64,000 bases of DNA, from contig JADJOD010000027.1 in assembly GCA_016713985.1 (NCBI GenBank), positions 12,813 through 76,812 on the forward strand, read 5' to 3'. Numbering within the stretch: the first letter of the stretch is position 1; every line of letters starts with the position of its first letter. Under the pieces are notes generated by a model, which had not been told where the DNA came from, did no database searches, and was given only the letters and a program-made list of their open reading frames with translations. The position numbers were made by a program, and so were the translations under genes. Source of the DNA: Lewinellaceae bacterium. GTDB lineage: Bacteria; Bacteroidota; Bacteroidia; Chitinophagales; Saprospiraceae. Shown in pieces: positions 1 to 7,369 of the stretch.

Positions 1-893
1 TTTTCCAAAAAACAATGCCCGATCTCGCGGACGGCGCGCGTTTGTTCAGCCGACAATTCTCCTGCGGCGTTCAATTCGTCTTCGTAGCCGCTCAAACGGC
101 TGATTTCGCGTTCGTAGGTTTCCAGAACGCCTTTTTTCACCAACGTTTGCAGGGAAGACGGCGATACGTCGGCTTTGTGCAGGAGTTCCTGTTTGAGTAC
201 AAAGGGTTGCCGGCGGCTGAGGGTCATGTAAGCCATCAGTATTTCGACCTGCCGTTCCTTTTTTTGCAGTTCGTTAAAAACCTCGCGCAGCAGGTCGGGC
301 TGCGTGTGGTAGGGTTCTGCCAGCCGGATGGCCGTTACTTTTTTGGGCCGGAATTTTTCCTGGAGGTCTTCCCGCAAAAACAACACGCCTTTATTGAGCA
401 GTTCCTGGATGACCGGGAACACCGTTTTTTTGTTGAGGATCTTCCGGGCGTCGTCCACCGTCACCTCGTTTTGGATGTGCAGCGCTTCGGCGATCAGGTA
501 TTCGTCGTTGCCGAGGGTGGAAAAATCGTCGCCAAAGTCGGCATTAAAAACCAATTTGGTTTCGCTGGTGAGTTTGAGGTGGCCGGGCAGGGCGGCCTGC
601 ATCACTTCTCCGAGGGTGCAACAGTAATAATCGGCCAGCCAGTCCCAAAGCGTGAGTTGCTGGGGCGTGACGACGGTCACTTCGTCCAACACGGCGATGA
701 CGGGTTTGGTGCGGTAGTCCGGCGTTTCATCATGGACCCGTTTTACGAGGCCGCTGTACAATTTGCTTGGCCCGAACTGAACCTCCACCCGCACGCCGGG
801 TTTCATCAACGGCGCCAGTTCTTCCGGTACGGAGTAGGTGTAACTGCGTTTGGGCAGTGGAATGGGCAGGATGATTTCAGCGAAAATGGACAT
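1..893 (-). CDS. priA: Primosomal protein N' (PriA helicase), N-terminal part, cut by window edge
   Basis: The minus strand reads an open frame of 297 codons from ATG at 893 to the window edge. It begins MSIFAEIILPIPLPKRSYTY and continues with a WLADYYCCTLGEVMQAALPG block, which is the usual opening of PriA, the 3'-to-5' helicase that restarts stalled replication forks by loading DnaB. What is visible corresponds to the N-terminal 3'-DNA-end-binding and winged-helix regions; the ATPase motifs would lie outside the window. It diverges from infC, with about 160 bases between them. Family assignment rests on the N-terminal block only, but the match is characteristic. The frame is clean, with no internal stop. 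Confidence 0.85.
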   Translation of the reverse strand, partial: MSIFAEIILPIPLPKRSYTYSVPEELAPLMKPGVRVEVQFGPSKLYSGLVKRVHDETPDYRTKPVIAVLDEVTVVTPQQLTLWDWLADYYCCTLGEVMQAALPGHLKLTSETKLVFNADFGDDFSTLGNDEYLIAEALHIQNEVTVDDARKILNKKTVFPVIQELLNKGVLFLREDLQEKFRPKKVTAIRLAEPYHTQPDLLREVFNELQKKERQVEILMAYMTLSRRQPFVLKQELLHKADVSPSSLQTLVKKGVLETYEREISRLSGYEDELNAAGELSAEQTRAVREIGHCFLE

Positions 894-973
894 TTCATCT
901 CGGTATTTCGGCCTAAACGTAAAACAAAAAATTTTTTATGTGCCTGTCAATCTACGGAACCGCAGAATAAGTT

Positions 974-981
974 TATTTTTG
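974..981 (+). promoter_or_regulatory. Candidate -7 element for infC operon
   Basis: TATTTTTG matches the Bacteroidota -7 consensus TAnnTTTG. No good TTTG lies at the expected distance upstream, so this is only a half-site. If used, transcription would start near 988, giving a leader of about 65 bases containing the hairpin at 1000-1027. Confidence 0.35.
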
Positions 982-999
982 TGTCACTCTAAAACAAAC

Positions 1000-1036
1000 G
1001 GGTACGCCGCCTCGGTTCAGCGTACCCCCTTTTTTT
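1000..1036 (+). terminator. Attenuator-like hairpin in infC leader
   Basis: GGGTACGC at 1000-1007 pairs with GCGTACCC at 1020-1027 (8 bp, 12-base loop), followed after CC by seven T (1030-1036). This is the form of an intrinsic terminator, yet no plus-strand gene ends here: the gene to the left, priA, runs the other way. It lies 18 bases before the infC start, so premature termination of the infC transcript is the natural reading. Autoregulation of infC operons is known in other phyla by other means; this particular hairpin is an inference from sequence. Confidence 0.5.
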
Positions 1037-1054
1037 CATCAAACCATTCTCTAA

Positions 1055-1720
1055 TTGGCTTTTAAACCTTTCCGACCCAAACCTCCCGGCAACCGCCCTT
1101 CCGGACCCCGTCCCGGCGGCGGTGGCGGACGCCCGTTCAACCGCGGCCCGCGTCCTCCCGAACACAACATCAACGAATTTATTCGGGTATCTGAAGTCCG
1201 GCTTGTGGGCGACAACCTCGATGAAATCAGCGAAGTGGCCGGCCAAACCATTGAACCGGGCGTTTTTTCTACCTCCAAACTGCAAAAATGGGCAGAAGAA
1301 CTTGGACTTGACCTGGTAGAAATTTCTCCCAACGCCGACCCGCCGGTAGTGCGGATCGTGGATTACAATAAATTCCTTTACCAGAAGAAAAAACGGGAAA
1401 AGGAACTGAAGGCGAATGCCGTCAAGGTGGAATTGAAAGAAATTCGATTCGGCCCGGAGACCGGCGAACACGACTTCGATTTTAAAGTGCGCCACGCTAA
1501 AAACTTCCTGAAAGAAGGCAACAAGGTGAAAGCATACGTGCAGTTCAGGGGCCGCGCCATTGTATTTAAGGACCGCGGCGAGTTGCTGCTGCTCCGGTTT
1601 ATGAAAGAACTGGAAGAGTTTGGTACGGCGGAACAACTTCCCCGGATGGAAGGCAAACGGATGAATGTCATCCTCACGCCGAAAAAAACCGGCGGCGCCC
1701 CCAAGAAAAAAGAAGAATAA
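1055..1720 (+). CDS. infC: Translation initiation factor IF-3
   Basis: The 221-residue product has a basic, Gly/Pro-rich N-terminal extension (about 1-37) and then the IF-3 N domain starting NINEFIRVSEVRLVGDN, with the linker block DLVEISPNADPPV and a C domain containing KEIRFGP and the late MEGKRMNVILTPKK. IF-3 binds the 30S subunit, blocks premature 50S joining and proofreads start codons. The only start that includes the whole extension is TTG at 1055, directly after an in-frame TAA (1052-1054). A rare start codon is typical of infC in other bacteria, where IF-3 represses its own translation by rejecting it. It is followed by rpmI and rplT, the classic operon order. Confidence 0.95.
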   Translation: MAFKPFRPKPPGNRPSGPRPGGGGGRPFNRGPRPPEHNINEFIRVSEVRLVGDNLDEISEVAGQTIEPGVFSTSKLQKWAEELGLDLVEISPNADPPVVRIVDYNKFLYQKKKREKELKANAVKVELKEIRFGPETGEHDFDFKVRHAKNFLKEGNKVKAYVQFRGRAIVFKDRGELLLLRFMKELEEFGTAEQLPRMEGKRMNVILTPKKTGGAPKKKEE

Positions 1721-1764
1721 GGAGCGGGTCCGCACTTTATTTCCGAACAATTTTGAACTTTTCT

Positions 1765-1794
1765 TTTGCGCTTCGTGCGAGGGTGCTACCTTTG
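1765..1794 (+). promoter_or_regulatory. Candidate promoter for rpmI
   Basis: TTTG at 1765-1768 and TACCTTTG at 1787-1794 are separated by 18 bases, close to the Bacteroidota consensus TTTG-N19-TAnnTTTG. It sits in the infC-rpmI gap, about 32 bases before the rpmI ATG, so rpmI may be transcribed both from the operon and from its own promoter. Confidence 0.55.
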
Positions 1795-1826
1795 CGCTCC
1801 ATTTTTCAACACACATCGTTTTTGTT

Positions 1827-2021
1827 ATGCCGAAGATGAAAACCCATTCCAGCGCCAAGAAGCGTTTCAAGGTGACTGGTACAGGTAAAGTAAAGCGTAA
1901 TCGCGCCAGGCTCCGCCACATCGCGAGCTCGAAAACGAAAAAACAAACGCGTCATTTGCGTGGCAGCGTGGTTGTCGATCAGTCGGAACACGCACGCATC
2001 GAAAGACTGCTGGCTATTTGA
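1827..2021 (+). CDS. rpmI: Large ribosomal subunit protein bL35
   Basis: A 64-residue basic protein beginning MPKMKTHSSAKKRFKVTGTG and ending with a HARIERLLAI tail, the standard bL35 length and sequence pattern. It is a structural component of the 50S subunit. The ATG at 1827 gives the conserved MPKMKTHSSA start; the frame is open further upstream but that stretch is not conserved in character. It lies between infC and rplT. Confidence 0.97.
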   Translation: MPKMKTHSSAKKRFKVTGTGKVKRNRARLRHIASSKTKKQTRHLRGSVVVDQSEHARIERLLAI

Positions 2022-2069
2022 GCCCGCCGTCCCGCAGACGTATTTTGTATTTCGTTTCAAGAGCACCCA

Positions 2070-2106
2070 AACTCCCGAAAGCGGGAGTTCATTCTTTCAT
2101 TTTTTA
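2070..2106 (+). terminator. Hairpin between rpmI and rplT
   Basis: AACTCCCG at 2070-2077 pairs with CGGGAGTT at 2082-2089 around a 4-base loop, followed by a T-rich stretch to 2105. It resembles a weak intrinsic terminator inside the operon and could reduce read-through into rplT or serve as a site for L20-type control. The unusually long rpmI-rplT gap (187 bases) supports a regulatory leader for rplT. Confidence 0.45.
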
Positions 2107-2208
2107 ACGAGGATACCGGATAAAGCATTGAAATTGGAAGTTGGAATTTGTTTTTGACGATTTTCAGCCCATGTTCAATCCCGGTATTGTACTAAAAAAT
2201 TCTTATTC

Positions 2209-2562
2209 ATGCCAAGAGCAACCAACAACCCGGCCAGTCGCGCCCGCCGGAAAAAAATCATGTTAGCCGCCCGCGGCTTTTTCGGCGCCCGTTCAAAAGT
2301 CTACACCGTAGCAAAAAACACGCTGGAAAAAGGCTGGCAGTACGCGTTCCGCGACCGCAAGTTTAAAAAACGCACCTTTCGCCGCTTGTGGATAGCCCGT
2401 ATCAACGCCGCTACCCGCGCCGAAGGAATCAGCTACAGCCGTTTTATCCACGCTTTGGGGCAAAAAGGCATCGGTCTCAACCGCAAGGCTTTGGCCGACC
2501 TGGCGCTCAACCATCCCGCGGCTTTTAAAGCCATCGTGGATGCCGTAAAAACAAAAGGATAA
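2209..2562 (+). CDS. rplT: Large ribosomal subunit protein bL20
   Basis: The 117-residue product starts MPRATNNPASRARRKKIMLA and has the strongly basic N-terminal helix followed by the globular domain block GISYSRFIHALGQKGIGLNRK, as expected for bL20. It binds 23S rRNA early in 50S assembly; in Bacillus and Escherichia it also represses its own operon. It is the last gene of infC-rpmI-rplT, preceded by a 187-base leader and followed by a strong terminator hairpin. Confidence 0.97.
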   Translation: MPRATNNPASRARRKKIMLAARGFFGARSKVYTVAKNTLEKGWQYAFRDRKFKKRTFRRLWIARINAATRAEGISYSRFIHALGQKGIGLNRKALADLALNHPAAFKAIVDAVKTKG

Positions 2563-2589
2563 AATACCCTTTTTCGATCCGGAATATGG

Positions 2590-2622
2590 AGCGGGGAGTT
2601 GGCTTTGTGCCGGCTCCCCGCT
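2590..2622 (+). terminator. Intrinsic terminator after rplT
   Basis: AGCGGGGAG at 2590-2598 pairs with CTCCCCGCT at 2614-2622; the stem extends inward through G-U pairs around a TTTGT loop. It ends the infC-rpmI-rplT transcript. Confidence 0.75.
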
Positions 2623-2773
2623 TAACTTTTCAGGACAACCGGCGACAGAGAATCTTAAATATTTACGATTCTTCAGAAAAATGACGAAAATGCCGGAACT
2701 TTCCCCTCGTTTACAATCAATCCTTTCACAATTCAATTTCCAAACCGGTTTTCACATTCAACAACCAGTAACT

Positions 2774-3583
2774 ATGAAAAAAACTGTACTCCTGCTGTGT
2801 GCTTTTGCCTGGGTGGCTGTAGCGAATGCTCAAACAACATGTACCCGGGATTCCTCTATTCTGATCTCCGGCGCCATTGTTTCTCCCTGGTACTGGACGC
2901 CCGACAGCCCTTATATTCAAACCAAACCGGCGTGTCTCAATGAACCGTACAGCCAGTCCGTAACTTTCAACGTGCCGGATACCATCAGCAACCTGCCCGG
3001 TGTGCCGATTCCGATCCCGATCAACAACCTGTCTATTGCTACCTCCAACGCTATTGTTGGTCTGCCCACCGGACTTACCTATTCCTGCGATCCGCCGAAC
3101 TGTGTGTTCAATAAAAATACGCTGGGCTGCGTACTGATCTACGGAACACCCACAGGTCTGGCGGATACGGCTGACCTGTCCATCAAGGTGTCGATTTCGT
3201 CTCCTTCTTTTCCGTTCCCGATCGGGCCGCTCGATTTTCCGAGTATTATTGCGCCTACCGCGCATTATTACATCGAAGTAAGGCCTGCGGGCCAGTGCGC
3301 CGTCGGTACCAATGACCTGAGCGGCCAGCTTGCCGAGGTAAAAAACAGTCCCAATCCCTTCGGCGACCAGACGGTGATCAGCATCGAGTCGAATGTGAGC
3401 GGGGAATTCCGGTTCGAAGTCTTCAACCTGACCGGCCAGCGTATGCACAGCCAGTCCGTTAATTTGCTGACGGGTTCCAACCAGTTTACCTTCGAAGCGG
3501 GCGATTTGCCCAATGGCGCGTACTATTTCACCATCGGAAACACCGAAGGTATGGTGTCGCGGATGATGGTGATCGCACGGTAG
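2774..3583 (+). CDS. Secreted protein with T9SS sorting domain
   Basis: The 269-residue product opens with a signal peptide (MKKTVLLLCAFAWVAVANAQ). Residues about 30-150 form a cysteine-containing beta domain with a GLPTGLTYS ... IYGTPTGL pattern resembling putative-Ig (He_PIG) modules. The last 75 or so residues are a type A T9SS sorting domain: NSPNPFGDQTVISIE, then VFNLTGQRMHS, then LPNGAYYFTI and a basic end. It should be exported through the inner membrane by Sec, across the outer membrane by T9SS, and anchored or released. The ATG at 2774 is chosen because it gives the signal peptide. Its N-terminal module resembles that of the next gene, so the two may be duplicates that diverged. Function unknown. 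Confidence 0.85.
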   Translation: MKKTVLLLCAFAWVAVANAQTTCTRDSSILISGAIVSPWYWTPDSPYIQTKPACLNEPYSQSVTFNVPDTISNLPGVPIPIPINNLSIATSNAIVGLPTGLTYSCDPPNCVFNKNTLGCVLIYGTPTGLADTADLSIKVSISSPSFPFPIGPLDFPSIIAPTAHYYIEVRPAGQCAVGTNDLSGQLAEVKNSPNPFGDQTVISIESNVSGEFRFEVFNLTGQRMHSQSVNLLTGSNQFTFEAGDLPNGAYYFTIGNTEGMVSRMMVIAR

Positions 3584-3587
3584 TATT

Positions 3588-3737
<150 letters not shown>

Positions 3738-3848
3738 CTCTTTAATCAACCGGTCTCATTGAGAAGTCGTTGCCGCCTTTCGGCTTTGTTTATCCTCTTT
3801 CCTTCCTTCGCGCAACGTATTTTTTCACACTTCAAAACCGGTTGTTAT

Positions 3849-5651
3849 ATGCGACAACAGTTCCTTCTGTTTTTCCTTCTTTGTGTAACCACTTTGTCTG
3901 CTCAGACGGGCTGCCCCGGCTGCGCGGTGGATTTGCCGGCCGGCCTTGCCGCCGACACCCTGTACCTTCAAAGCCTGTCTGACGGCGAAAAAGGCAAGTA
4001 TTACGATCGTGATCTTTCTTTCCGGATGCCAAAAACCACCACACCGGTTTATGCCATCGACAGCACCACACTACTCGGATTTACGATTTCGAAGATCGAG
4101 ATCATTTCGATCGACGGGGTGCCGCCCGGATTACACTGGCAACCCAATCAATGGGTTTTCGAAACGGCCACCCAAACGGACGGCTGTGTAAAATTCTGTG
4201 GAACGCCTTCTGTATCAGATAGTTTTGTGATGACGGTAAAGATCAGGGCTACTGTACTTTTTATCGTACAGGAAGCAACTTTTCCCCTGAAAATTTACAT
4301 CGCTCCAAAGGTCAGCACGACGGAAGGGTTTACCATGACCAACGGGGCGGACTGCGGTTCCACCACCGTTTCCTTTGAAAACAACATTCCTTCTGGCGGC
4401 CTGCCCGGTTTCACCTATGAATGGGATTTTGGCGACGGCACCACCTTCACCGGTGAAAACCCGCCGCCACATACCTACAACGTGCCGGGAATGTATCCCG
4501 TCACCTACCACGCCACAGTAGATACGGCCGGTTTTGTGCTGGAAAGTATCACCGTGCTTGGTGTAGACTGCGTCGATCAACTCGGCGTGGGGGCTCCCGA
4601 TCTTTATCTCTTAGTCAACGACCCCGTTGGAACGGAACTTTTCGATTCTTCTCCGGATGTGGACAATACCCCGCTGCCGTACAATTTTCCGGTAAACCTG
4701 AAGATGGAAAACGGCAATTATACCTTGGCTGTTTGGGACGAAGACTCCGGGTTGAAAGGTTCGGATGATGCCTGCGGCACCATCTCCTTCAACATTTTAA
4801 GCGGCGATACCCTGGTGTCGGGCGGCCTGACGGTGATCCTGAACATCGTACACGACGTGGATGAAATCAATTCGACAGACACCGTGTACGTATATCCGCA
4901 ACCTGCCGAACCGTTTGTGGTAGCACCTGAAGGGCTTACAGCTTGTGAAGGCTCCGATACGTTATTGCTCGTGTCATCGTCCGGCGCCGCCAATCAATGG
5001 TGGTATGAAGGCGAAGAGATCAACGGCGCGGTCGATTTTATTTACGAACCCACCCAGAGCGGTTACTATCAGATACAGGTAAACGGCGCTTACGGCTGTT
5101 CAGCCATTTCAGACAGCGTACTGGTGCAGATATTCCCGGCGCCGGCCCAGCCCGTTTATGTCAACGTCAATAATTCACTCCGCTTAGTGGATACCACGGC
5201 GCTTCCTCCGGATTATTCGCTGCAGTGGTACAACGGCAACGACCCGATTCCCGGCGAGACCGGGTTTCGGTACTGTGCCACTTCAAACGGCAACTACGGG
5301 CTGCTGGTGACCGATAATGCGACCGGGTGTACCAGTTTTTACGCAACGCCGGTTATTTACGACCCCAACTTCGACTGTACGATCGGCACAAACGAAGCGT
5401 CGCAACTGGCCGTAGGTATTGTTCCCAACCCGGCTTCCGAATCGGTCCGCATCACGTTCGGGCAACTGCCGCCCGGCGGCGGCCAATACCGCGTGTGGGA
5501 CGTAACCGGCCGCCTAATCAACACCGGCCTGCTGCCTGGTGCTGCCGAAAACCTGGTGCTGCCGTGTTATACGTTCAACACGGGTGTGTTCACCGTGGAA
5601 GTGCTGGCGGACGGTATCCGGGGTGTCGGAAAATTGGTGGTTGTGCGATAA
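3849..5651 (+). CDS. Secreted PKD-domain protein with T9SS sorting domain
   Basis: The 600-residue product has a signal peptide (MRQQFLLFFLLCVTTLSAQT), an N-terminal module with GVPPGLHWQP ... KFCGTPSVSDS resembling that of the gene before, a PKD domain (YEWDFGDGTTFTG ... HTYNVPGMYPVTYHA, about residues 165-235), two Ig-like stretches with Cys pairs (about 350-505), and a T9SS sorting domain (VGIVPNPASESVRITF ... VWDVTGRLINTG ... FNTGVFTVEVL). It is probably an adhesive or matrix protein at the cell surface. ATG at 3849 is preferred over the in-frame start at 3690 because the latter would translate the repeat array and bury the signal peptide. It converges with the esterase-like gene, and a shared terminator lies between them. 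Confidence 0.88.
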   Translation: MRQQFLLFFLLCVTTLSAQTGCPGCAVDLPAGLAADTLYLQSLSDGEKGKYYDRDLSFRMPKTTTPVYAIDSTTLLGFTISKIEIISIDGVPPGLHWQPNQWVFETATQTDGCVKFCGTPSVSDSFVMTVKIRATVLFIVQEATFPLKIYIAPKVSTTEGFTMTNGADCGSTTVSFENNIPSGGLPGFTYEWDFGDGTTFTGENPPPHTYNVPGMYPVTYHATVDTAGFVLESITVLGVDCVDQLGVGAPDLYLLVNDPVGTELFDSSPDVDNTPLPYNFPVNLKMENGNYTLAVWDEDSGLKGSDDACGTISFNILSGDTLVSGGLTVILNIVHDVDEINSTDTVYVYPQPAEPFVVAPEGLTACEGSDTLLLVSSSGAANQWWYEGEEINGAVDFIYEPTQSGYYQIQVNGAYGCSAISDSVLVQIFPAPAQPVYVNVNNSLRLVDTTALPPDYSLQWYNGNDPIPGETGFRYCATSNGNYGLLVTDNATGCTSFYATPVIYDPNFDCTIGTNEASQLAVGIVPNPASESVRITFGQLPPGGGQYRVWDVTGRLINTGLLPGAAENLVLPCYTFNTGVFTVEVLADGIRGVGKLVVVR

Positions 5652-5680
5652 TATATTGATATACAAATTGATAAACAAAA

Positions 5681-5711
5681 AAGCGTCATCCCGGACTCCG
5701 GGATGACGCTT
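5681..5711. terminator. Bidirectional terminator between convergent genes
   Basis: AAGCGTCATCCCGG at 5681-5694 pairs perfectly with 5698-5711 around a 3-base loop. A runs precede it and T-rich sequence follows, so it can serve both the plus-strand PKD gene and the minus-strand esterase-like gene. Confidence 0.85.
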
Positions 5712-5735
5712 GTCGTTTTAAAGAAGAACACGGAC

Positions 5736-7313
5736 TTATTCGAGCACTATTTTTTTCGCAATCAGGCCCTCGCGGAACTGTACTTTGGCGATATAAATAC
5801 CTGCCGTCATACCTTCTCTCTGGATGGTAAACTGGTTGGAATTGACGTTGCGGAACGAACGAACCGTGCGGCCGGAAATATCCACCAACTCGACGGAAAG
5901 GATCTGGTTGTCTTCCTGAGCCAGGAAATTGATCTCCGTTTTGGCCGGGTTGGGCAGTACACTTACGATAGCGCCGTTTTTGATGAGTTCGTCGGTGCTG
6001 ACCGATACGCCCGGGCAATCGAGACCCAGTGCGCGGCAGGCGCGGGGAGCAAAGTAATCCATAATGGTATCGGTAGCCGTGCGGGCCGTGGTGGCGTTTG
6101 TGCTGCAATTGAGCGGCACGATCATGCCGTTGGGCAACTGCTGCGAAGGCACAAAGCCGTTCCACTCCCAGGGCGCCGAGTCGTCAGCCGGTCTTGGCAA
6201 CGGATAAAAGGCTTCCGAACCACCATTCGTGGTGCGTGCGTATACCGAGAGCGGGTCGTTCAGCAGGCCGCCGAAAGAGAACACGTCGTTGTTGCCCAAT
6301 CCGTCCTGGATCGGTGCAACGCCGCAGGAGCCGGTTACGTTTACCACGGCATAGTTGAATCCGGGAACAATAACGGTGCCGTCACCGCAGGGGGCGTACG
6401 GGTCTGCGGGCACGTGGAACGACAGGATCGGCGGCGTATTTGCGTCCAGCCAGGCTTTGTCGCCGAGTGCGCCGCCCATATTGACGGCCAGTTTGAAGTC
6501 GGACGAATAACCCGGGTGGTTTTGCACATACAAGGTGTCGCCGACCGGGTAGCCGGTTTGTGCGGAATACAAGGCATCTACGATGCCGGGTGTTGCCTGA
6601 ATACCGAATGGATCGCCGTTGTAAGGCTCGATGATCATCGGGATACCGTTGATCTTGAATTTATCCGGCTCGGAAGTATTCAGGATTTCGGAATACTGGT
6701 CTAATGCGGCCGTGTTGAGCGACAGGTAGCCGCCGGTGCCTTGTCCGAACACAACGATCCGGTCGGGATCGATGCCGAAGGGGTTTCCGCCCACGTCAGC
6801 CGTTTTGCGGAAATACCGGATGCAGGTCCGAACGTCCTGCACGCCGCGATAGGCGGCATTGATCAACGTGTAACGACGCTGCAATTCAACGGCAAGGTCG
6901 GGGCGCCAGCCCAGGCGATAGTCGATGGAAGCCACCACGTAGCCCATTTTGGCCAGACGGGTGCAAATTTCCACGGCAGCGGAGTCGTCGCGCAAGCCGC
7001 CGCAGGCGCCGTTGATGCTGTACATCGTTGACGGATTGATCCAGGGCAAAAAGTTGCCGGTATGGCAATAAATGATCAGCGGGCGTTTTGTTTCCGTGTC
7101 GCTGGCGGGTGTATAAACGTCCATCACAAGCGGCTGGCGGGCAGTATGGCCCAAAGCGGTACCGATGGTCAATACGGTGAAGTTGGAACCGTAAATTGCG
7201 GTCGTTTTGTTGGTTTCGGTAAAAACCTGGTCCAGATAACGGTACGGTTGGGCGCTAAGATTCATACCGAATGCCATCAGGGCCAGCAATAACAAGAGGG
7301 TGCATTTTTTCAT
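5736..7313 (-). CDS. Secreted alpha/beta-hydrolase-fold protein, nucleophile missing, T9SS sorting domain
   Basis: The 525-residue product has a signal peptide (MKKCTLLLLLALMAFGMNLS), a carboxylesterase-like fold beginning LVMDVYTP with RPLIIYCHTG (oxyanion region) and YVVASIDYRLGW, and a nucleophile elbow that reads VVFGQGTGGYL. Active relatives have FGQSAGG; here glycine stands where the catalytic serine should be. Residues about 450-525 form a T9SS sorting domain (VSVLPNPAKTEINF ... LVDISGRTVRSF ... MTAGIYIAKV). It is therefore predicted to be a surface-exposed binding protein or an enzyme with an unusual mechanism. It follows the TonB receptor gene by 56 bases on the same strand, so joint transcription and a shared ligand are plausible. 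Confidence 0.82.
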   Translation of the reverse strand: MKKCTLLLLLALMAFGMNLSAQPYRYLDQVFTETNKTTAIYGSNFTVLTIGTALGHTARQPLVMDVYTPASDTETKRPLIIYCHTGNFLPWINPSTMYSINGACGGLRDDSAAVEICTRLAKMGYVVASIDYRLGWRPDLAVELQRRYTLINAAYRGVQDVRTCIRYFRKTADVGGNPFGIDPDRIVVFGQGTGGYLSLNTAALDQYSEILNTSEPDKFKINGIPMIIEPYNGDPFGIQATPGIVDALYSAQTGYPVGDTLYVQNHPGYSSDFKLAVNMGGALGDKAWLDANTPPILSFHVPADPYAPCGDGTVIVPGFNYAVVNVTGSCGVAPIQDGLGNNDVFSFGGLLNDPLSVYARTTNGGSEAFYPLPRPADDSAPWEWNGFVPSQQLPNGMIVPLNCSTNATTARTATDTIMDYFAPRACRALGLDCPGVSVSTDELIKNGAIVSVLPNPAKTEINFLAQEDNQILSVELVDISGRTVRSFRNVNSNQFTIQREGMTAGIYIAKVQFREGLIAKKIVLE

Positions 7314-7369
7314 AAGAAAAACAGTTTTGTTGTGTGCTAGTGTTTTAAGAACGGGAGGTTGATGTATAT

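Noticed and set aside
15..992. Plus-strand 325-codon open frame
   Set aside because: It is the antisense of priA; the minus-strand reading gives a clear family match.
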